Below, piece by piece: positions 50,466-61,189 of a stretch of DNA of 64,000 bases. Each line of letters begins with the position of its first letter. The stretch's first letter is position 1. The stretch covers positions 26,303,039 to 26,367,038 of the forward strand of contig NC_067488.1 of NCBI RefSeq assembly GCF_947179515.1, in the 5' to 3' direction. Origin of the DNA: Apodemus sylvaticus (taxonomy: Eukaryota > Chordata > Mammalia > Rodentia > Muridae). Under the pieces are notes generated by a model. It was not told the DNA's origin and did no database searches. It worked only from the letters and a program-made list of their open reading frames with translations. A program made the position numbers and the translations under genes.

Positions 50466-50946
50466 TAGTTTTTTTAAAGTGCCAAGCAGCTTAACAAGAT
50501 TAGAACCAGGCCCAGGGACAAAACGGTGAGCCACATAAGGAAATTCCTTCTCCATATTTTTTTTCTCAGTAACATTTTTTGCTTCATAGGGCCAGTGTGG
50601 TGGGGGTTATAGGCCAGGAAGAGAGGAAATGTGCATATTTGGAGATCTAAGGATGCTACAGAGCCTTTCATTCATTCACCGTCTCCTGTCGAGCTCTGCC
50701 ATTCATACACAGAGCTGTGGGCTCCACTGGGCATACACTCAGGCAGTTCTTACCTCTGCCCTTCAGCATTCCTCCCACACTGGAGGAGGAGACGAGCTGC
50801 GTGCATAGAAAGGCGCGCAGAAAGAAGAGATAACTGAAGGCGAAGAAGAGGCCATGCTGGAGGGAGCAGCAGGACTAGACCTGAGGCCAGTGCCTTCTGT
50901 CTCAAGCACCACACCATTTCTCATGGTGGTCAAAACCAGCCTCCAT

Positions 50947-51144
50947 CAGTGGTTCTCAACCTGCGGGCCGCAACCCCTTTGGCAAACCTCTATGTCCAAG
51001 TACATTAGGATGTATAACAATAGCAAAATTACCATTATGAAGTAGTAACAAAAATATTTTCATGGGCGGGGGTGGGGGGGAAACACTACTACATGAGGAA
51101 ACTGTATCAAAGGGCCAGGGCATTAAGAAGGTTGAGAACCACTT
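50947..51144 (+). mobile_element. URR1-like nonautonomous hAT DNA transposon relic
   Basis: The ends form a terminal inverted repeat: cagtggttctcaacc at 50947-50961 and ggttgagaaccact at 51130-51143. The interior has gcaaaattaccattatgaag and catgaggaaactgtat, landmarks of URR1-type elements. Flanking 8-bp duplications are not convincing. No transposase is encoded. Confidence 0.85.
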
Positions 51145-51356
51145 CTCTAGAAGGACGGAGAGGAGCTGTGTTCACGGATAAACCAAAGCACAGAACTGAT
51201 TCTGTGAGCCTGGTCTCCAGGTCTGAGAATCCCTGCTGGTGGGACCCCCCCTCCCCCGCCAAATCTCTGGGCTGCTCTGTGCCCAAGTGGCTGCCTGCTC
51301 GCCTGTGAATGTCAACCGGTCCTGTCAAAAATAAGAGGGACAACGGCATTGCTTAC

Positions 51357-51495
51357 CCAGTTCTACACTGTCTCCATCAGACGTCAGGGTGAGATGGTGG
51401 TAATTAGGGTAGGGGCTGTTCAGAGCATAGAGCTGGAACTGGAGCTGGTAGACATCAGTGAGCCAGAACACGTGGGTGGAATTCTCATCAGTTTT
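51357..51495 (-). CDS. Candidate internal coding exon, 139 bp, gene not recognised
   Basis: Read on the minus strand, the segment is bounded by a pyrimidine-rich acceptor (cctaccttttacag) just above 51495 and a consensus donor (CTGG followed by gtaagc) just below 51357. Only the frame starting at the first exon base is open; the other two hit stops inside the exon. It gives 46 codons plus one base, so the donor is in phase 1. The translation begins KTDENSTHVFWLTDVYQL and ends LTLTSDGDSVEL. It is rich in aromatic and beta-strand-like residues, and an N-S-T sequon would suit an extracellular or luminal protein. I cannot assign a family. No repeat overlaps it: the nearest are a URR1 relic ending at 51144 and an LTR starting at 51808. 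Splice signals and frame are seen; that it is expressed and coding is inferred. No partner exon was found, so the gene must have long introns. Confidence 0.62.
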
Positions 51496-51807
51496 CTGTA
51501 AAAGGTAGGTGTTTAGGGGAGGCAGTTAGAGGAGTGGGGCTAAGGAAGGGCTGTGGTTAGCAGGTTGAAGAGAAAGGACAAGTCACAGGAAATCAGGTGA
51601 CTGGGCAGGCGCAGGCTTCAGCAGGGTGGAGCCGAGGTGGACAGGAAAACTTTCTGAAATTACATGTGACCACAGGCAAGTCAAGGAGGTGTGTGGGCAG
51701 CCAGTGTGGTGTGCCATGGTCACCTTTCAGGGCACTTTGCACCCCAGTGCTGGTGCTTGGTGGGATAGGGCATTCGTGTGAACCAAGGAGACACCACATT
51801 GCCATGT

Positions 51808-52195
51808 GCCTTAGTTAGGGTCGCCATGGTTGCAACAAAACACCACGACCAAAGTACAAGTTGGGGAGGAAAGGGTTTATTCGGTTTACACTTCTGCCAG
51901 AACTGGAACTCAAATGCAGGATCCTGGAGACAGGAGCTGAGACAGAGGCCATAGAGGAGTGTTGCTTACTAGCTTGTGTCTCACGGCTTGCTCAGCCTGC
52001 TTTCTAATAGAATCCAGGGCCACTAGCCCAGGGATGGCACCACTCACCCTGCAGTGGGCCCTTACCTGTTGATCACTAGCTGGGAAAATACATGCCTTTC
52101 TGCTGAGTCTCATGGAGGTGTTTCTTCAACTGAGGCTCCGTCCTCTCTGATGACTGCAGCTTGCCCGTGTCAAGCCACCAGTCAGTGCATCAAGG
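51808..52195 (-). mobile_element. Rodent MaLR-type solo LTR
   Basis: Starts gccttagttagggtcgcc, includes gttggggaggaaagggttt, ctgagacagaggccatag and gatcactagctgggaaaa, and ends near gtgtcaagccaccagtcag. Orientation antisense. It lies about 310 bp from the minus-strand exon candidate, on the upstream side, and does not touch its splice sites. Confidence 0.8.
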
Positions 52196-52449
52196 CTCTC
52201 TGGGTCTTAGAGGAGGATTTTAATACGGAGATAAGGTCCTGAAATCAATTCTTCATGGGCAATGAGCCTAACTTTAAGTCAAGGATGCCAACGGGCTACT
52301 CAGGATTGGGAAAGGTAACAGCCGTGGACCCTATGTGGGTTGTGGGCTATCTCTGCCTTCTTCCACGAGTCCCACAAAAACCCACCTTATAACGGGAGTT
52401 TGGAATCAAAACGTGGAGTAGGATGTCACTAATGAAGAGTGTTAAAAGG

Positions 52450-52645
52450 GGGCGGAGCCTGGAGAGATGGCTCAGCCCTTAGGAGCACTGACTGCTCTTC
52501 CAGAGGTCCTGAGGTCAATTCCCAGCAACCACGTGGTGACTCACAACCATGTGTAATGAGATCGGAATGCCCTCTTCTGGTGTGTCTGAAGACAGCTACA
52601 TTGTACCTGTATACATAAAATAAATAATTCTTTAAAACAAACAAA
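52450..52645 (+). mobile_element. B2 SINE, near consensus
   Basis: Shows tggagagatggctcagccc, gcactgactgctcttccag, gtgtgtctgaagacagcta and an A-rich tail. An L1 3' fragment inserted just beyond the tail, duplicating the site. Confidence 0.93.
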
Positions 52646-52675
52646 TAAACCTCTATGAGACATCCCTTCCCCCCC

Positions 52676-53180
52676 CCCATTCTTTTGCCCACAGAACCTT
52701 ATGAAAGAGGGAGAGAAGGACTGTAGGAACCAGAGGACTTGGGGACACCACACGACCACGTCCCACAGAGTCAACTAAGCAGGACTCACAGGGACTCCCA
52801 GAGAATTAAGTGACCGTCATGGAGCCTGTGTGGGTCTGAACTAGGTTCTCTGCAAACATGTTGTGGTTGTTTAACTGGATGTTTTTGAGGAACTTCTAAC
52901 AGTGGGAGTGGGGTCATCGCTGACTCTTTTGCCTGCGCTTGGGACCCTTTCTTCCTACTGGGTTGGCTCGTCCAGCCTTGCTACGAGGGTTTGTGCCTCA
53001 TCTTAGTGTAACTTGTTATTCTCTGTTTGGGTGCTATCCCTGGGAAGCCTGCTCTTTTTTAAAAGGTACTGGAGGAGCAGGGGATGTGGGGGAGTAGAGA
53101 GGTGGGGACTGGGCACTGAGAGGAGTTTGGGGAGCAGAGGATGCATTGGCGAGATACTGTGTGAGAGGAAAATAAATAAT
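52676..53180 (+). mobile_element. 5'-truncated L1 3' UTR fragment
   Basis: The segment matches the 3' UTR of rodent L1 (Lx/L1VL-like): a landmark with ggttctctgcaaacatgttg, then cagtgggagtggggtc, gactcttttgcctgcgct, gtccagccttgctacgag and a purine-rich end. It closes in an A-rich tail (aggaaaataaataat). A target-site duplication flanks it: ctatgagacatcccttccccc at 52653-52675 and ctatgtgcgacatcccttcc at 53181-53200. The insertion lies just after the B2 at 52450. Confidence 0.85.
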
Positions 53181-53518
53181 CTATGTGCGACATCCCTTCC
53201 CCCACCATGGCTAGCTAGATGCCTCTGGTCATATACCTGGACTTGGAATTAGAGAATAGCCACCCTCACCTGCTTGAAATAGCACTTCCCAAGGGTCCCT
53301 CACTGCCTGGTCTCTTCGGAGAGGCCATTCTGTGAGCAGGGACGAGGAGACATCTGAATTCCTTGGAATCAGAATCAATTAGACACTGCGACTGCGTGCA
53401 GAAGTTCGTGTTCCCATGAGGGGAATGGCCCAAGAGCTGGGAATTTTGACACAACGGAGAAGGGAATACTAGGCTCTGGATCCGGGCTGCCCTCCCCCCC
53501 ATTCTCGAAGAAGAATTC

Positions 53519-53651
53519 TGGCCTGAGATTATCCCCTCCCCTTCGGCAGACTGCTCTTCCCAGGCCACGCCCACTAAGCATGGCCTGAGATTATCCCCTC
53601 CCCTTCGGCAGACTGCTCTTCCCCCCCCCCCAGGCCACGCCTACTAAGCAT
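53519..53651. repeat. 62-bp tandem duplication with C-run expansion
   Basis: Copy one runs about 53519-53581 and copy two to 53651. Both contain gcctgagattatcccctcc and cttcggcagactgctcttcc, then caggccacgcc and actaagca. The second copy carries an added C-run before caggccacgcc. About 170 bp further on (53815) is an AATAAA-like region, so the area may be a poorly known LTR; I could not confirm this. Confidence 0.88.
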
Positions 53652-54047
53652 GGCGAGCCTGGCCCTTCCGTTTACTTCTCCCACTACTATCTGTATTGTG
53701 GTACAAAGGAATGCAGTTTCCAAAAGCAAATGGAAATGGTTTGAATCCACTCCACCCTTCACCAGCTCCATCGCCCCCGGAGATGGCCAGAGACTTCCTC
53801 CCATGACTGAGAGAAAATAAAGCACTTTTTTTTTTTACAGCCTGTGCCCGTGAGTCGCCTATGGCTCTCATTAAAATGCAACTTCTGAATCCATAGCCCT
53901 GAGCCTGTCTTCCCAGCAAGGCTCCTTGCTATTCATAGGAACGCTGTCTGAGCAGCAAGAATCCTGCTCAGGTGTGTCCGGAGCAAGTGTGGGATGCGTG
54001 CTAAGGACTCGAGAAACACTAACTGCCACCCAGCAGGACCCAGTACA

Positions 54048-54707
54048 AACTGCTGACTCATCCAGAGTTAAGGTCCCCTCCTCCCCCACATCACCCAGTG
54101 CTGATTCTCTTCACTGGGATCAAAAGGTGTCCCCGTGAGAACAGAGAAAAGTCAGTGCACTTGAGAATTCATAAGGAAACAGGGGGGGGGGGGGGGAAAG
54201 GAAAAAGAAAGACGTTTGGTTTTGAGGATCCCAGCCATGGAGAGCAAGGGGAAGAGAGTCCCACACCCAAAGCAGCCCCGCCTGGGCTCCCAAGGTACCC
54301 GGCACTGGCTGGCTGCAGGGCTCTAGGGACCAGGCCGCAGTTCACCATGCTATGTAGCACATCAGCAGAGCCCCTGCACACGCCCTGTTCTGCCAGACAC
54401 AGCTCTCCAGAGGAATTTTCAAAGCACACAGGGTGTGTTTGGCAGGAGTCTCTCCATACACGTTGGGACCTTTTGCTTTAAGGACTACATTAACTTTTCT
54501 GCTTGAAGCCTGAGTTTCCCTCTTCTCTGATACCATAAAGAGGCCCTGCACAACCTGAGCTGCTGGTGATGGGCAGGGAGGACTTGAGGAGACACTGGGT
54601 GAGATTAGAGAAACCCAAACCCCTTTCCACACCCAAGCGATCTGCCTTTGCTTTCACACTCCTGAAAAATTCTTTTATTGCTACCAACTGCTGACTCATC
54701 CAGAGTT
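54048..54707. repeat. Dispersed direct repeat, 22 bp exact, with AP-1/MARE-like core
   Basis: The sequence aactgctgactcatccagag plus tt occurs at 54048-54069 and again at 54686-54707, 638 bp apart. The similarity goes on through gtcccctcctc. TGCTGACTCA inside it matches an AP-1 site and half of a MAF recognition element. The DNA between the two copies is not obviously one element. Confidence 0.8.
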
Positions 54708-54949
54708 GGGGGTCCCCTCCTCGTCTCCCCCCACACACACACTTTTTTTTGTTCCTCTTTTTTTCTCTGGGTCAGAATTGCCACAAAGCCTGGAGATTGT
54801 GAAGTTGCTTTGATGTGTCCCTGGGTCCTCACAGGGGTTCGTTTTTCCCTTCCCACCTCTATCCCAGTTTCCCAAGGGCTGGGTCCTGCTGGGAAAGAGA
54901 GCTGGTTTGCTCTGTCCTGCATCTTACACGGAGTCTCTCTTTTTTGCAG

Positions 54950-55023
54950 GTCTCCATGCACTGGCTGCTCTGGGAATCCGGCGGCAAGATTCCCAGGATG
55001 TAAGGAACTGGCAGCAGACACTG
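54950..55023 (+). other. Candidate spliced exon, 74 bp, coding status unknown
   Basis: A long pyrimidine tract ending ctcttttttgcag precedes 54950, and the segment ends in CTG followed by gtaagtg, a near-perfect donor. Two of three frames are open across the exon. One reads LHALAALGIRRQDSQDVRN and continues to the donor; another belongs to a longer open frame that also covers the intron-like flank. I recognise neither product. It lies on the strand opposite the exon candidate at 51357 and about 3.5 kb from it, so the two cannot belong to one transcript. A lncRNA exon, an alternative exon, or a chance pair of splice sites all remain possible. Confidence 0.38.
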
Positions 55024-56459
55024 GTAAGTGATACAGCCGTGAGCTGCTGTTGCACCTGGCCCAGGTTGATGTCACAGAAAGGGTAGGAGCTGCGCAGCGG
55101 GAAAGCCAACCTTGCAACTCTGTTTCCATCCACCCGCACCTGGACACAGCACAGAGCCAAACTTCCAGGTGTAAACCTCTCAGAACGTGCTGGCTTCCTG
55201 ACAGGGCTTCCCTAGGCGCCATGAGCCTGCAGGTGGCTGGCTCTTCCCTCCCTGCACAGGTGACAGCAACTCAGACTTCCAGGCCGGGGACATATTTTTA
55301 GAGTTATGTTCAGAGGGAAAAAAAATGTCTTAGAACAGAGTGTGTAGCACTTGGCTTAGCCAACAGGCAAAGCCACGCTAAAGCACTAGCCATGATAAGA
55401 GCTTTGGGGCATCGGGGCTTTGTTCATGACTTGACCTGAGCAAAACTCCCCGACAAGAGATATGCACAACATGCCGTGAAAATCTTGAGTCAATAGTGAG
55501 TTCCCTGACAGTGGCAGAATTCAAGGTGAGGCTGGACAAATGTCCACGGAAAATATTGAAGTGGGAAGCTTTGGTAAAGCAGTGATTTCCGTCTTGTCTG
55601 TGATCATCTAGAACCTTTGAGGGGCGGGATGTATAGGAAGACGTGGAGGCTGAGGGTGAGACCCGTGGCTACCGCACAGACTGCTGAGTAAGGAAACCTG
55701 GGGTCTTTCCTGTGCCCCAGTGTCGCCAGCTGGTGCTAGGCAACCCGAGAACACATCTGTAATCTTCACCACCTGGTGTACATGATAGATGCAAAGCATG
55801 ATGGGAAGCTGTCTGGAGAACGGCTCAGCGGTGACTACCCAAAGAGCTTCCTGCTACTCACACCATCAGAAGCTTTAGTCTAAGCTGCTAACTGCACAGA
55901 GTGACAGAAAAGGCCTAGGGAACATGTACGGAAAAAGGGGGTGGGAGTGTCACCTACTACAGGAGGAAGAAGGGAATGTGTGGGTAAGGCCCAAGTAGGG
56001 AGATGCCAGAGAATATGAAACGGACTTTACCCAGAAGCTTGGGTCCTTTAGCAGGGGCAAGACTTATCGCACTCATTCAGGTGACCAACCCCCTACCTAC
56101 CAGACAGGAGAAATGCTGGGCTCCTGACCCAAATGAGGACAGTAGGCAGGAGTGAGTCCAAGATCAGGCACAGTATGAGCGGCTAGCCTCTGTGTCCTCA
56201 GGGTAGTGATGGGAAGGAAGGCCTGGACACTGTCTGAGGACAGAAGGGGACAGAAAAGAAAGGGAAAGCAGAGGAAGCAGGCTGGACAGTGACTCCAAGT
56301 CATGACCCATGACGTCCTTAAAGCTGGAGCTGAGCTGTGAGGGTAACTGTGTCCTTGAACGCACAGGCCCTGACACATAGTAGGTACTCAGCAAATGGTG
56401 GTCAAAGTCGTGAAGCGGAATACAAGGAGAGAGCATCTGTGCAGAAAGGCAGGGACCCT
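55024..56459. other. Single-copy DNA, no gene seen
   Basis: Lies beyond the plus-strand exon candidate. A donor-like site (ttcaaggtgagg at 55525) lacks a partner. No repeat seen. Confidence 0.5.
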
Positions 56460-56600
56460 AGAGTCCACTGCTACGTTCAAGCCCTGGCTCTCCACTAGCT
56501 TTGTGGCCTTGGACAAGTCCTGGCCTCTCTATACTTCAGTCTCCTCATCTGATAAATGGGGACAGAGTCATAAGGATTCGGGGACTGGTATAGAGCTATG
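56460..56600 (+). mobile_element. MIR-class relic
   Basis: Shows agctttgtggccttggaca, agtctcctcatctgataaa and tggggacagagtcataagg in MIR/MIR3 order. Confidence 0.5.
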
Positions 56601-57348
56601 CCAGAACACGGCAAGGACCTCATCACGGTCACACCATCACCCACAGTGTCGTGTGGGTCAGAGGCCCTGCTGTAGCTACATGGTGGAATCAGGATGTAGC
56701 TACTCGCTCTGAGGTCATTCTCCAGTCTGGACATGCTGTGTATGGTCTACTGGGTGTGCATCATTCCTGATGCCTTCCTGTTGTTCACTCTGCTCCAAAG
56801 CCAGTTAGCAGCTGCTGACTCCAGGGAACATGCTGTGGCTCTGTGTTCAATTCCTGCCTCCTCTTCCTCCCTCTAACCATATAAGCGTCTTGATTAGGCT
56901 CATTTTCTCTGCCAGTTAAAGAATTAAAAGACAAGAGAAAAGATCTTGGGCGCGTCCGGTGGCAGTGGAGAAAAGATGCAACCAACAGAAATCAGCCAGT
57001 AAAGGCATTAATGGGGCGGGGCGTACAGAGAAAAAGATTCTGCAGAGGTGGGATTCAGATGCCAGAAGTCAGCTCCTCCTTGAGGGATGCAAGTTTTCTA
57101 AATCTTTCAGGGTCTCTCTCTCTCTCTCTCCCCCCTCCTTCAGCCCACTTTTTGGGGGGAGAGGAAGGGAGGCTTTATATCTCCTTTTGCTTTGTCTACA
57201 TTTCCCTGTCTTTCTTCCTTAGGCAGTACAGCAGGGACCAGCCATGTCTCTCCCTGTGTATGTGGAAAGTGACTTAAAAATGTTTGTCTGTGTTTATAAC
57301 TGCAAAACAAAAAGCAAAAACCTGACTCTTCTATGGAAATTGTGTATC

Positions 57349-57735
57349 GGTTCATTTTCAGTTGCTAGAACAAAATATCTGAGTCTGGATAATGTACAAA
57401 GACAAGAGGTTTATTTAGCTCATGGTTTTACAGACTACAAGCCCAAGACCAAGTGCCCTAACCCATATGTCCTCTTGGAGGATGCTGAAAGCATGTGTGG
57501 AAGAGATGTATGACAAGACAAGAAGCCAGAGATGAGAGAATCAGCGTTGTTGTCATTATATTGTCTTATTCTCCCTAGAACTTAAAAAGGCTCTGAGAGA
57601 ACTACCTTAATCTCCTCCAGGGATGGCACCCCCTAATGACATCATCACCTTCATTAAGCCACACCTCTTAAAAGTCCTGCCTTGTCAGCAGCACAATCCT
57701 GGAGCCCAACCTTCTAGTACATGACAGTTGGAAGG
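57349..57735 (-). mobile_element. MST/THE1-like MaLR LTR
   Basis: Plus text caaaatatctgagtctgga, gacaagaggtttatttagct and catggttttacagactaca resembles the reversed 3' end of MST/THE1-class MaLR LTRs. The later cctaatgacatcatcacctt and ttaagccacacctctta fit the inner part. It is strongly diverged, and family assignment is by memory. Confidence 0.6.
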
Positions 57736-58336
57736 ATATACCCTCATACGCCGGACAGTGGTGTCTGACCACCATCTGGCCCCTTCCATGGAGAATATAC
57801 GACCTCAGAAAGCACCTGGGCAGTGGACAGGACCCACCGGGCTCTTTCAAATATGAACGCGCCTTGAAACAGCCCTTCGGTGGTGTCTTCGAGGACCTTT
57901 GCAGCCAGAGCCGTGGTGCCCACAGCAGAAACAGGCCACAGGGAGATTGGGTGGCTGGGATCTGAGGGTATAATTTGTCATCTCTCACCTGTCCTCAGAC
58001 ACAAAGCCAACACAGCTGTGGTCCTCGGACAGAGGTGAAGTGCAGATTTAGGTTTGGGAGAGCCCGCCACTCCTCACAGTACATGGGGCTAGGATTTGAC
58101 CCCGGCAGCCTGCTTCTAAGCGTCTTTACTTTGCCTCTCTGCTGCTGCCACTTGCTCTCCCCGTGAGCAAAAGAAGCAGTGCCCCTACCCCCTGATTTGC
58201 TTTCCTGGCTCTTTTCCCCCCAACTTTCTGGCAAAACTCCTTCCCACTATAAAATGGCAAATGAAAAACAGAAGATCTGTCAGAAACAGCGCTATCACAA
58301 ACAGCTAGAATTTATTTCCCAGCATTTCTTCATTTG

Positions 58337-58362
58337 TCCATCCATCCATCCATCCATCCACC
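58337..58362. repeat. (CCAT)n repeat
   Basis: About six CCAT tetranucleotides. Confidence 0.92.
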
Positions 58363-58479
58363 CATCCCACAATCACAACTCAACCCCCAGGACCTCACAA
58401 CAGCCTCCATCTTTGGCACCAGAAGCTGCAAAAGTTCCTGGATCCTCTAGAGTCATTGTCACTAGATAGCTCAAAGGGA

Positions 58480-58660
58480 CATTCACTGCGTAGTGCAAAG
58501 CACTTGATTAATATGCTGCAATTTGGGCAGCGCTAGGCTGTTCCAGCACCCCCACCCAATGCTGTTACCATGACGACATTATTTTAACAAACAGCTCTTT
58601 AATATTTAATGAAAATTACACTCTGACAGGCGGGTAGAACTACAGAGGGCTTAGAAAGAT
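58480..58660. promoter_or_regulatory. Candidate conserved noncoding block
   Basis: Repeat-free. Shows cacttgattaatatgctgc, ccatgacgacattatttta, and ctttaatatttaatgaaaat with a tgacaggcgg end (TGACAG is a MEIS/TGIF core). Several homeodomain-like cores lie within 150 bp. Confidence 0.3.
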
Positions 58661-59284
58661 CCATGAGGACAACTTTGCACAAAGCCATCGGTCCCCTGAT
58701 CCCTGTAAGCTGTTTGTCACCAGAAAAATGCGGGTGCTCTGGGGCCAGGAGTCACTGTGATGCCAGACTTGGGTCATGCATAGCAACTGAAGCTTGTCGC
58801 TGTTTTAAATGTAGGATGTCACAACGGTTCCCTGAGGACGAGGTGGCGTGATAGCATTATTAAATACTGCTTTCTACACCAAGCTGTTGAACCCACCCCT
58901 CACTCCCCCTCCCAGCTCATCTGGGGCTGCTGAGAGCCTTGTCTTCTTCCTGGGCCTTGAGTCAGGCTGAAATGTAAGAAGGCAGCATGTGCAGAGCCCA
59001 GAGTGTGCATGCCAGGCCGCGAATCAGCGGGTGCCTCCTCGTCGAAGCGCCATCTGTCCAAGCCAGCTGATTCAGTAGCAGAAGGTACAGAGATTAGGCG
59101 ATCCAGAGCCTTGCCTCAAAGGGGTGTGTCAAGACAGAAAAGACCACCACCCTCTGGCCTCCTCCATCACTGAATTAGGTCTGAGTACCAGGCACTGTAC
59201 TAAGCTATTGGAGGCAAAGAGTCATTCCCCTCTAGATCTGCAATGAGAAAGATAGATGAATAACTAAAGTGGAGAGAACAATAT

Positions 59285-59480
59285 GGTGGTCTCGTAGCTG
59301 TATGTTCTTCGGTGAAGTTATTTAAATTCGCTGTACCTCAGTTTTCTCATCCTTAAATTGGGAATATAGCACAATCTTCATGGAGAGCTGCCATAGGGTT
59401 CAAAATGCAATGAATACATGAGAAGACCTAGAAAAAAAACTATTTAAAACAATGAGACAGGGACATGCCACGTATGAAAT
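59285..59480 (+). mobile_element. MIR-class relic
   Basis: Shows cggtgaagttatttaaatt, gtacctcagttttctcatc and cttaaattgggaatatagc. Extent approximate. Confidence 0.5.
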
Positions 59481-59529
59481 AAATGCTAGTTAGGACTTCT
59501 TTTTCCATATTACCAAGTAGATCATTATA

Positions 59530-59690
59530 GGAACGAACATGTACCAAATGCTTTCTCTGCTGCACCTCTGAGGCTGAGTTGAAGCGGTCTGATTAACATT
59601 TCACAGGCAAGTCTGTGAGGCTATGCTATCCTCATTGTCCTCGCTTTGCAAGGGAAGAAGCTGAGGTGCTGTGGAGTTCCAGGATCTCTA
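59530..59690 (+). mobile_element. MIR-like relic
   Basis: Shows catgtaccaaatgctttct, tatcctcattgtcctcgct and aagggaagaagctgaggtg in MIR order. Confidence 0.45.
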
Positions 59691-60109
59691 GATGGAGTCT
59701 TAAAAGCAGCCTAGGTAAAGGGCCACGGCTACCACGGAAGCCATGCATGTCCACGGACAGCATGGGACTGAAGCAGGGAGGAGTCACTGCTCAGGAAGAC
59801 GCCTGCAGCAGCAGCAGCAGACATGAGCTGTGTCTGAGGGAGGAAGCAAGGTCTGGCCCGACTGTTGAAGAGGTAGATTCTTGGCACCAGCAGAAAGCTC
59901 GTCTTAAACCAATATAACCCGTTTATTCAGAGCATATATTGGATTTTTATTAAAGTAAATAGACTGGGAGAGGAAAGGGGAGACAGAAAGGAAGGTATAA
60001 GACACAGTTTTCTCTTCCTCCTCTCAGGATTTCATTGAGTAAATCACTACAAGAATTCTGTATGGGGAGCGTAGGTGCATGCATGCATTCACGTGTGTAT
60101 GTACATGTG

Positions 60110-60150
<41 letters not shown>

Positions 60151-61189
60151 AGTCCCTGCCCATTGTATCCCAGAGCAAAGAAACAAGCAGAGAAAGGAAA
60201 GTTCAAATTGTGCACCAAAATACAGGCAAAGTCATAAAGGAATAGCATGTGCCAATTTTTTAAATGCTGTCTCTGGCTATTTTGGTTATTTATTATCACA
60301 GCAGTGTTTTGTATCAAACAACCCCATACACATTATAGAGGACAGTAGGATGTGTTTAGTCAGCTCCCGGGTCTGAAGGGTGAAATCAATGGCCTCTCTG
60401 GTATGAGATGGCTGCCATATTTGATGTCAGTTTAGGGGTTTGAGGACTTGGCTGTCGTGTCTTTGAACATTGACTGTGTGCCTCTTGACCTTGGGTAACC
60501 TCAACTGGGATGACAGACGACAAAGCTGTATAAGTCGTTCACCCAGCACAGGCTTACCTCGGCATGACCTCATGGGAGGGGACAGTAGAGCCCACAAAGA
60601 GAAGATAACAGGACATGTAGAGGCCTTAGTTTATATCACTAACCAATATCTACCCTCCCAAAGCCAATCAGAAAGCAGAGCCACAGTGAGAGAGCTCTAT
60701 TGAGCTGTGCCACAGAGTGAGTGGGTATGGGGAGGGGTCATGACTGAGCTATCACCCCAGCGTGGCCACTGCACTTTCAACAGGCAGAGCCCAAGGTTCA
60801 AGGCAGCGTGTGGCTTCCAGAGGTCCCACTGTGGTAGGGCTGGAATGCGGACACAAGCTGAATGGCTGGTCCAAAGCTGGCAAATTTTCCAACCTCTGCT
60901 CAATAGGAAGACGCTCAGAAAAGACACTGAAATACAATTGCTGTTGTCCTTCTGAAACTAGAGACCCAGCTGCCCCTCAAGGAGAACAGGACTTGTGGAC
61001 GCCATGCCATAGAAACCACATAGCAGCCCTGGGAGCACGCAAACCCAGTGCCATCGTGCCGTCTGCTCCTCAGACTGTGGGTATCCAAGCTAAGAGGTCC
61101 CGTGTGCCTCCAAGAAACAACCAAGATGAAGGACATTCCAACGAACAATTTGCACACTGTGAATGTGAGCAATTCTGAGTGGTGGTTCA
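59691..61189. other. Single-copy DNA with short arrays, no gene seen
   Basis: Holds (CAG)5 at 59805-59820 and the TG array at 60111. Its ORFs lack family signatures. Confidence 0.5.
60111..60144. repeat. (TG)n microsatellite
   Basis: TG array preceded by tgcatgcatgcattcacg, a purine-pyrimidine alternating stretch. Confidence 0.96.

Noticed and set aside
50754..50779. 26-bp minus-strand microexon (good acceptor and donor)
   Set aside because: It would follow the orphan exon, but joining them in phase 1 reads into a stop after a few codons. The sites are probably chance.
54605..55222. 205-codon minus-strand ORF
   Set aside because: It overlaps the plus-strand exon candidate, has no recognisable domain, and lies in DNA where several frames stay open on both strands.
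57995..58020. Minus-strand donor-like site GACAG/gtgaga
   Set aside because: Only a 27-bp exon could be drawn with the nearest acceptor, and no frame is convincing.
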